Shown: piece by piece, positions 54,231 through 60,225 of the stretch | How the letters are laid out: each line of letters begins with the position of its first letter | How positions within the stretch are numbered: the first letter of the stretch is position 1 | From: Planctomycetota bacterium | GTDB taxonomy: Bacteria > Planctomycetota > Brocadiia > Brocadiales > Brocadiaceae | NCBI GenBank assembly: GCA_016188675.1 | Contig: JACPHJ010000102.1 | Span: 1 to 60,225 of the forward strand | Direction: 5' to 3' | DNA: 60,225 bases | Notes under the pieces: generated by a model | Seen by the model: the letters and a program-made list of their open reading frames with translations, nothing else | What the model was told of the DNA's origin: nothing | The model's database searches: none | Program-made: the position numbers and the translations under genes

Positions 54231-54595
54231 TCCACAGACCAAAAATAGCAATTACCGTATATCAGTAAACATTTTAGATTAAGTTATCCTGCAAATATAT
54301 CTATAGAAAGGAGGAAAATATCGGGAAAACAACACTTGATTCTCCTGCGTAGGCGCATCATCGGCGGCAAGCGGCGTCTTTGCAGAAAATCAACACTTGG
54401 TTTTTCCCATCTCTTGCCTGTTCGTTTTCACAAAGAAGGAGGTGATGGAGAGGTGAAAAGGGGTTGACGTTGATTGGGAGATCAAAGGTATTTTTTAGAA
54501 GCATTTTGGATTTTTAAAGAATAGAGAACTTTGTAAAAGTAAATTTATCTTTAATTCAGGTCTTGTTAGTTTAGTTACAACAGAAAAAAGGAGAA

Positions 54596-57500
54596 ATGAC
54601 GGATATGAAAAGACCGAAAATAATTAGTAAAAAAACAAGTTGGTTTAGTATTGCCAGCGTATTCTTGCTGGCAGTAGCCCTTGCGGTGGGCGTGACCACA
54701 AGCGCGCAGGCCGCAACAGGTAGTTTTGACAGGGACAGTTACCTTCCTGACCTCGGTTCCAGCGACTATGACCGCGCATGGATATCGGTAACTGATTCAG
54801 CTGGGAATACGACTAGCAGTCGGGATACGATTACGGCAACTGTAAAGGCAGGTTCGAATTCGACATCTTTTGTTTTGCAAGAGACAGGTGGAACGACGAC
54901 CGTATTTACAACAACAGGTTCCACGCAAAGCGCGACGTATCCTGTCGGCACTACATCTGGCTATGTAGAGGATTTTAATTCCGGCAGCCACAATTACCCT
55001 GCTCTTGGTACAACCGTAGTAGGTTTGAACTTGAAAGAATTGACGGCCAATACCGGCGGCGACGCATCGACTAGCTCTGACGGCAATCTGACGGTATCTT
55101 CAGGTACCACCTTAGAGTTGCTGTACGGCGGGAGCACTTTAGATACCGCTGTTGTCAAGACGAATAGCGGCTCTTTCTCATTCACTCCTAGCGCAGTTTC
55201 TGCTATAACAACAAATTCTTCCGTAAGTGGCAACCTTATTATAAGTATCACAGATACCGACGAAAATTTGAACCCTGTCGGAAAGGATGTAATCGGGTTT
55301 GCTGATAATTCGGCTTTGTTGTCTGGGTCTCCAGGGACTGGTTCAACAAGAGTTCAAATTGAAGCGATCGATCAAACCACAGGGTCGACTTTATCGATAA
55401 GTGGTACAAGCATTGTAGCAAGGAATATCATGCTTGTCGAGACCGGAAATGATACCGGTGTCTTTTCCGCAAGCGGTAAGGTGTTTGGTACTTCAACATC
55501 AGTAACAACTTCCGATCTGAAGGGTAACTTATTGGTGGGTACAGGCACAACGCCAGTTTATACAGGTCAAGATATAACGCTTGGTAACGCAACCAGTGGG
55601 CCAAGTGTTACGTTTAAAATTCTTGAAGTGACTGGGTCTGGGAGGATTGGGCTTGTTGAGTTGGGAACAACCACCTCCGGAGCGAACATTGAGCCAGCCC
55701 TAGTTTATGTCAGTCCATCTGCTGCTCTCACTTCTACATGGGGCTCCGGATCACAGTCTGCCTCGCTTTCTAACGTGGCTGCATATGGTACGAGCAATGT
55801 CAGATTTGGAATATCAAATACCCTTAGGGGATCTTCTACGTCTGGACTCATCAAATTAATAGAAGGTGCCGATTATTGTCTAGTCGCCATTTCGCAATTC
55901 GTAGGAACAACAACAAGTTCAGGTACTCTTGGCGGAACATATGAGATAGGCAATGGGGGTTCTGTAACTGTTACTATAGGATCTTTCCAGCTGGCCGGTC
56001 CTCGAAGCGGCGATACTTTAAAGGTGTCTTATCTGGATGAATTAAATGCTGGCGGCACGTCTGGGACGGTAACGGGAACTGCGGCTTATGGCGTTTCAGG
56101 CGAAACAGGCACGTTAGCTTCGGATAGCACGGCGCCGGATATCAACGACCTCGTAACAATTACTGTTGTGGATGGAAACCTGAACACAAGTTCTTCCACG
56201 AAAGAGTCAGTTGCCGCTTCTTCCAGCTTGTGGGGGGGTACAACCACCAACAATAGGGGAGATCGTTTAACGGTAAAGAACTATTCTACAACCAGTAAGA
56301 ATATAAGTGTGGCCCATCCGGACGGTACTGGTGTTGGTACACAGACAGTCAGGATTTCCAGTACGGATAATACGTATGTTTGGGTGGTGCCTAATTCATT
56401 AACCAGTACATTCCAGAGCCCGCTTTCTATAGGAAGCACTACTTTTAGTCTTGGCACTCAGTCGGTAAGCTCGGTGCCTCTGGTAAGGGGTTCGTCTTCT
56501 GGCGCGGACAGCTTCCTGTCTTCGGCGTCAACTTCATCGTTTGTAGCGACGCTCGATGGATTGGATAACACCGTGGAAATTTCACCGGATGGGACGCGCT
56601 GGGTATCTGTTCCAATTGTGGAAACGGGCGCCAACTCAAGTTCGTTTGTTGGAACGATTGGATTTGATTACACTGCCGTTCGTTTGACCACAGACACATC
56701 GCTTTCCGTTACTGCGGTGATTTCTGATTATACTGGCACTTCCACATTGGTCTTCACCAATGCCGGCTTACCAAGCACCGCGGGCGGAGGCCTCCAGACG
56801 TTCATAGGAACGGGTTCTGTGGTAAGAATATTCGACGGGTCGGTGCAGGAGTTTGCCGAGGTTTGTAGTCCTGGCGATACAACACTTTCAGTGACTAAGC
56901 TCTCTAATTCAACAGCATTTACCCCAAAGAATACATGGGTGCAGGTTGTTGGAAATGACATGATGACACAGAGATTAGATACAAACTCGGCCGGAACAGA
57001 ATATTTCCGTATTGGCGGATACTTTGGCGCCACCTATAGAGTCCGTTACAATGATTCTACCGGCGCAAGCAATGCGTATTTAGGCGGCGACACCCTTGCT
57101 ATAACGACCTCAAACCTTGGCTTCACTACTTACACAGGGTCGCTGTCAACGGATATAACGGGGACGTCAGGACCTGATACCTTTGTTGTTGTTACCTTGG
57201 TTGATCAAGACCTGAACACCTCGACAGGCAGCAAGCAGACAACATTCGAGGCAGATAGAACCGTAAGTGGAACAGCAGACATTATTTTCTTCAATGAAAA
57301 CGGCTTGGGATTGCCGTCTGGTTCTTCGACTGGCAACGTTTCCAGAGGTTTCAAGAACGGCGGCACGGCAAAGATTTTATATGCCAGCACGCTGAGCAAC
57401 ATTCTTAGCTCCTCAGTTGATCAGGCCGCCGGCGGAAATGCGATTGATTTCACATTGACAGAGACGGATAACAACACGGGAACGTTTAAAGGATCCTTCC

Positions 57501-59065
57501 AGTTGTCCAGCGGTACTGCCACGACAAATGGCTCAGATTTACTGAAGGTTTCAAATGGTAACTCTGTCTATGTATTTTATAATGATTCACCAAACGGTTC
57601 AGCGGCTGATAACTCGAGCAGTTACACAGCTACGAGTCCTATTACCATCGTAACATCGCTTGGTACCTTAAGCCTGAGCAAAGATACGGCTTATCTATCC
57701 GGTGATACGGTTGTTGCTACAGTCGTGGACGTTGACAGAAATGCGAGTTTAACCTCTGCAGACACGTTAACCACAGCCCTCAAGATAACAGGTTCAAACT
57801 ACTCTGTGGGAACAGATTTACAGATGAACCTTGTTGAGAACGGTGTGAATACCGGTACGTTCCTTGCGACTATCACCACAGGAACCACAACCTCAGGTGG
57901 TGGAACAGGCGCGAACAGCGGTACGATAAAGACTGTTCAGGGCGGTATCGCGAATGTTATTTACACAGATACTTCGCCATCGGCATCTTCTGCAACGAAG
58001 AATCTGTCGTTTAGCGCATCTGATGCAACCTTGGCCTTTGATGCGGATTCATACAGTTTGAATACGTACGCATTGGTAACCTTGGTTGATGCGGAGAGAA
58101 ATACGAGCAATAGTACAGCTCAATCTCTCTTAAGCGATGTATTCATCCAGACCGCTTCGACCAACAGCACAAAGGTGAGAATGGTTGAGTCAGGCGTTGA
58201 TACAGGTACGTTCCTGGGTTCTATTCAGGTTGCGTCGAGTGGAGATACTACGGAGTTCTCTAAGATTAAGGCTGCAGCAGGCGATACCCTGAAGATTAAT
58301 TATATTGACGAGGTTAATACGACGGGATCGTCTAGGACGGTAACGGATACGGCTTCGGTAACGGCTGCGGTTGCTACACCGACACCAACGACAACGCCGG
58401 TAACATCGCCAACAGCAACGCCTGTAACATCGCCAACAGCAACGCCGGTAACAACACCGACGACAACGCCGCCAGCTACTGGAATTATAGTTGGTACCGT
58501 TAACGATGCATTGACGGGAGCTCCTGTTGCGGGCGCTACCATATCAACCGATACAGGTGGTTATACGGCAACGTCGGGTGCAGATGGTAGTTATACTATA
58601 GCTGATGTAGCGGCTGGGGCATATACATTAACAGCATCGGCGACCAGCTACGATTCATCATCACAGCCAGTCACGGTAACGGCTGGTGTCCCAACGGTGG
58701 CTAACTTCACATTGGCGCCGACACCACCAACATCGCCAACGCCAACAGTAACACCAACACCAGTATGCGTGCCTGAGGCAGTTTCGGCATCGCCGAGCAC
58801 CTTGTCACTCAAGAGGAAGAAGAGCGGCACGGTGACTGTGACGGTAACTGGTGAAGCTGGTTGTCTGGTTGATAGTGAGACTGTCACGGCTACGATCAAT
58901 GCGGCTGGTAAGAAGCGCATATCGGTATCACCGACAAGCGGTTCTACAGACGAAAACGGTCAGGCGTCATTCACGATTACTGCCAAGAAGAAGACTGGTA
59001 ATGCAAGGGTCACGTTCAAGGCGGGAGACGTGAAGAAGTCGATAACCGTGAAGGTTAGGAAGTAA
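54596..59065 (+). CDS. Giant S-layer-like surface protein (anammox Kustd1514-like)
   Basis: 1489 residues from ATG 54596; an ATG at 54605 fits the signal peptide MKRPKIISKKTSWFSIASVFLLAVALAVGVTTSAQA equally well. The mature protein is Thr/Ser/Gly-rich with repeated beta-sandwich units of type VDxDxNxSxxxxxxL...VxLVExGxxTGxFxGxI (DTDENLNPVG, DGNLNTSSST, DQDLNTSTGS, DVDRNASLTS, DAERNTSNST). A Pro/Thr linker (TPTTTPVTSPTATPVTS) separates this from a carboxypeptidase-regulatory-like domain (IVGTVNDALTGAPVAGATISTDTGG) and a final basic beta domain. Size, composition and signal peptide resemble the S-layer protein of Kuenenia. It is probably glycosylated. Confidence 0.82.
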   Translation: MTDMKRPKIISKKTSWFSIASVFLLAVALAVGVTTSAQAATGSFDRDSYLPDLGSSDYDRAWISVTDSAGNTTSSRDTITATVKAGSNSTSFVLQETGGTTTVFTTTGSTQSATYPVGTTSGYVEDFNSGSHNYPALGTTVVGLNLKELTANTGGDASTSSDGNLTVSSGTTLELLYGGSTLDTAVVKTNSGSFSFTPSAVSAITTNSSVSGNLIISITDTDENLNPVGKDVIGFADNSALLSGSPGTGSTRVQIEAIDQTTGSTLSISGTSIVARNIMLVETGNDTGVFSASGKVFGTSTSVTTSDLKGNLLVGTGTTPVYTGQDITLGNATSGPSVTFKILEVTGSGRIGLVELGTTTSGANIEPALVYVSPSAALTSTWGSGSQSASLSNVAAYGTSNVRFGISNTLRGSSTSGLIKLIEGADYCLVAISQFVGTTTSSGTLGGTYEIGNGGSVTVTIGSFQLAGPRSGDTLKVSYLDELNAGGTSGTVTGTAAYGVSGETGTLASDSTAPDINDLVTITVVDGNLNTSSSTKESVAASSSLWGGTTTNNRGDRLTVKNYSTTSKNISVAHPDGTGVGTQTVRISSTDNTYVWVVPNSLTSTFQSPLSIGSTTFSLGTQSVSSVPLVRGSSSGADSFLSSASTSSFVATLDGLDNTVEISPDGTRWVSVPIVETGANSSSFVGTIGFDYTAVRLTTDTSLSVTAVISDYTGTSTLVFTNAGLPSTAGGGLQTFIGTGSVVRIFDGSVQEFAEVCSPGDTTLSVTKLSNSTAFTPKNTWVQVVGNDMMTQRLDTNSAGTEYFRIGGYFGATYRVRYNDSTGASNAYLGGDTLAITTSNLGFTTYTGSLSTDITGTSGPDTFVVVTLVDQDLNTSTGSKQTTFEADRTVSGTADIIFFNENGLGLPSGSSTGNVSRGFKNGGTAKILYASTLSNILSSSVDQAAGGNAIDFTLTETDNNTGTFKGSFQLSSGTATTNGSDLLKVSNGNSVYVFYNDSPNGSAADNSSSYTATSPITIVTSLGTLSLSKDTAYLSGDTVVATVVDVDRNASLTSADTLTTALKITGSNYSVGTDLQMNLVENGVNTGTFLATITTGTTTSGGGTGANSGTIKTVQGGIANVIYTDTSPSASSATKNLSFSASDATLAFDADSYSLNTYALVTLVDAERNTSNSTAQSLLSDVFIQTASTNSTKVRMVESGVDTGTFLGSIQVASSGDTTEFSKIKAAAGDTLKINYIDEVNTTGSSRTVTDTASVTAAVATPTPTTTPVTSPTATPVTSPTATPVTTPTTTPPATGIIVGTVNDALTGAPVAGATISTDTGGYTATSGADGSYTIADVAAGAYTLTASATSYDSSSQPVTVTAGVPTVANFTLAPTPPTSPTPTVTPTPVCVPEAVSASPSTLSLKRKKSGTVTVTVTGEAGCLVDSETVTATINAAGKKRISVSPTSGSTDENGQASFTITAKKKTGNARVTFKAGDVKKSITVKVRK

Positions 59066-59124
59066 AAAACGCATCCCTGGTTAGGATGTACGGGGAGACG
59101 TATAGAAGTCCATAGAAGTAAAGA

Positions 59125-59167
59125 AAAGGGGTGTCATGCCGAGTGGTATGACGCCCCTTTCTTTTTT
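59125..59167 (+). terminator. Intrinsic terminator of the S-layer-like gene
   Basis: AAAAGGGGTGTCATGCC, loop GAGT, GGTATGACGCCCCTTT followed by CTTTTTT. Long stem with two G-T pairs and a T-run. Confidence 0.88.
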
Positions 59168-59172
59168 AGTAA

Positions 59173-59411
59173 TAGTTCACCGCAAAGGCGCAAAGAAGTT
59201 AAGCATGGCAATGTAGAGGCAATTCATGAATTGCCTCTACATTCTTTTGCTGGTTCAATCGTCCCCGATTGAACCGAAACGTTTGGCTTTGTTCACGGTG
59301 GTGCATGGTTTAAACCTGTAGCCCCTGTTCGAAACATCCGGTTCAATCTGCAAGATTGAACCAGCCAACGATATTCTTTCTTTGCGTCCTTTGCGCCTTT
59401 GCGGTGAACTA
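59173..59411. repeat. 239-bp element with perfect 23-bp terminal inverted repeats
   Basis: 59173-59195 and 59389-59411 are exact reverse complements (ends TAGTTCACCGC and GCGGTGAACTA). Inside are a 34-bp perfect palindrome (59210-59243, core GGCAATTCATGAATTGCC) and two GGTTCAATC hairpins (59252-59275 and 59340-59362). No protein is encoded. The same termini bound 15710-16006. Confidence 0.85.
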
Positions 59412-59444
59412 ATATGTTCTGCGTCTATCCGTGGTTAAAATCTT

Positions 59445-60092
59445 ATGCGAAAAAAACAAGGCTTTACGTTAATTGAATTAATCGTTGTCCTGGTGATCAT
59501 CGGCATTGTGGCCGGTGTGGCGGTTCCCAGATTTACCGGTTCTTTTGATTCTATCAGATTCAGAAAGACGATGAATGAACTGGTATATTTTCTCAGGGAG
59601 GCGCGTATTAAGGCGATGTCAAACGCTGAGTCTACCAATGTTGTTTTCGATTTTCGGGGAGGATATTGCTATAATGAGGATAAAAGGATATTCATTATGC
59701 CCCATGAAATAGAGGTTTTTACCGATAAATTTGAAGCGAAGGATGAACAAACAAGGATTTTTACATTTTATCCAAATGGAACCGCCATGGAGGATAAACT
59801 GGGGTTTGTTTGCGATAATATGGTGGCTGTGCTGCATGTGGAGTCTTTGGGCGCGATGGCCTATTACAAAATAAATGAAGAGATGGAACAGGTGGTTCGT
59901 TATGCAAGGAATGAAGAAACTCCTGATGAAGAGGAAATCAAAAAAGATATTGATAAATCGAAAGAATCTGATAAATTAACGGAAGAGATGGATACCGATG
60001 GATTGGACAATGTTATGAGTAGTGATGGTGAATCAGACGAAGATGAAGGCGAAGATACCGAAGCAACGGATGATGATATAGAAAACGAATGA
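59445..60092 (+). CDS. Type IV pilin-like / GspH-type pseudopilin with acidic tail
   Basis: 215 residues. The prepilin signal KKQG-FTLIELIVVLVIIGIVAGVAVP is cut by PilD after Gly and N-methylated on Phe, with the conserved Glu at +5. Residues 30-145 (NELVYFLREARIKAMSNAESTNVVFDF) fit GspH. The last 55 residues are a disordered Asp/Glu tail (TPDEEEIKKDIDKSKES...DEDEGEDTEATDDDIENE), which is unusual. It probably belongs to a type II secretion or pilus operon that continues beyond the window. Confidence 0.88.
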   Translation: MRKKQGFTLIELIVVLVIIGIVAGVAVPRFTGSFDSIRFRKTMNELVYFLREARIKAMSNAESTNVVFDFRGGYCYNEDKRIFIMPHEIEVFTDKFEAKDEQTRIFTFYPNGTAMEDKLGFVCDNMVAVLHVESLGAMAYYKINEEMEQVVRYARNEETPDEEEIKKDIDKSKESDKLTEEMDTDGLDNVMSSDGESDEDEGEDTEATDDDIENE

Positions 60093-60108
60093 CAGATAGC
60101 GGGGAGTA

Positions 60109-60174
60109 ACAACCCCCTTCTTCCCCCTTTGTTAAGGGGGGCTTGAGGAAATCCCCCTTAATAAAGGGGGTTGT
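60109..60174. repeat. CCCCCTT/AAGGGGG repeat with inverted ends
   Basis: ACAACCCCCTT at the left and AAAGGGGGTTGT at the right enclose CCCCCTTTGTTAAGGGGGG and a joining AAAT. It is a fuller copy of 6588-6694. Confidence 0.75.
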
Positions 60175-60225
60175 TTTAACGGCATTTGCCGTGTATATAT
60201 AAAAAGTTGCTGCCATAGGCAGCCC

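Larger units (their letters stand above)
53719..54595. other. 877-bp gap between dnaA and the S-layer-like gene
   Basis: It holds a full double-hairpin repeat (53809-53879), a GTAGAGCGAAGA-type hairpin (53950-53974), a remnant of the GGTTCAATC repeat near 53929, an A/T-rich stretch (54000-54200) and the promoter with a 360-base leader of the next gene. Scattered words such as ATCCACA and TTTCCACA occur but no DnaA-box cluster. No gene is recognised. Confidence 0.6.

Noticed and set aside
53719-54240. Strong DnaA boxes upstream of dnaA
   Set aside because: Only partial matches (AAATCCACA, ATTTCCACA) were found, too few and too diverged to call an origin.
58300-58920. Antisense Val-rich frames opposite the S-layer-like gene
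   Set aside because: They mirror the Thr/Ser/Pro codon bias of the true gene and have no ribosome binding sites.

Overview
The window looks like a chromosomal segment of an anammox planctomycete (Brocadiales, Kuenenia/Brocadia type). This is inferred from gene content: three formate/nitrite (FNT) channels, a periplasmic di-heme cytochrome c, a 1489-residue Thr/Ser/Gly-rich surface protein resembling anammox S-layer proteins, LpxB, and many short dispersed palindromic repeats. The bacterium is Gram-negative in envelope type. No CRISPR array, prophage or rRNA was seen. There is one tRNA gene.

Layout. 0-2.8 kb: di-heme cytochrome c peroxidase-like protein, OB-fold-like periplasmic protein, DUF4405 membrane protein. 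2.8-8.1 kb: flavin reductase, a transsulfuration pair (cystathionine beta-synthase and gamma-synthase/lyase) split by a repeat-bounded DUF559 nuclease gene, YbaK deacylase, ferritin-like protein. 8.1-9.9 kb: a decayed patch holding a frameshifted IS200-like (RAYT) transposase, gene remnants and a DUF4258/DUF2283 pair. 9.9-27.7 kb, mostly minus strand: a possible PD-(D/E)XK protein coupled to a GNAT acetyltransferase, ArfB, tandem Ca2+/H+ exchangers, tRNA-Pro(CGG), a beta-propeller and S55-peptidase pair, then a run with DapF, a sugar transferase, a B12-radical SAM protein and YifB; Sua5 and RpiB lie on the plus strand. 28-33 kb: TDT channel, two FNT channels, LpxB. 33-38.9 kb: pentapeptide protein, a small two-gene pair, an SDR protein lacking its catalytic Lys, a ModBC-like transporter without a binding protein, and a seven-repeat propeller. 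39-46.1 kb: the fluoride-riboswitch locus. 46-53.7 kb: acyl-CoA ligase, DksA-like protein, then gyrB-dciA-dnaN-dnaA, the usual replication-origin neighbourhood. 54-60 kb: S-layer-like protein and a pseudopilin.

The most striking locus is 38999-46141. Three copies of a crcB-type (fluoride) riboswitch, each with an overlapping intrinsic terminator, precede a gene set that contains neither a CrcB/Fluc channel nor a CLC-F antiporter. In order it holds a 65-residue protein, a GTPase-less dynamin-like fragment, two zinc-ribbon proteins, an MFS transporter with an in-frame stop, an unknown helical protein, a P-II protein with a changed T-loop (Phe at the position of uridylylated Tyr51), an FNT channel, and a full dynamin-like GTPase behind the third riboswitch. 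The -35 box of the third promoter overlaps the FNT stop codon. I infer a fluoride-induced membrane-protection and weak-acid (HF) export module in which an FNT channel, perhaps gated by P-II, replaces the known fluoride exporters.

Intergenic space is crowded with repeat families: a double-hairpin element built on CCCCTCTTGGGAGGGG, a GGTTCAATC hairpin, a GTAGAGCGAAGA hairpin, a 113-bp element ending in AGATTCTTCG, and a roughly 240-300 bp element with terminal inverted repeats.
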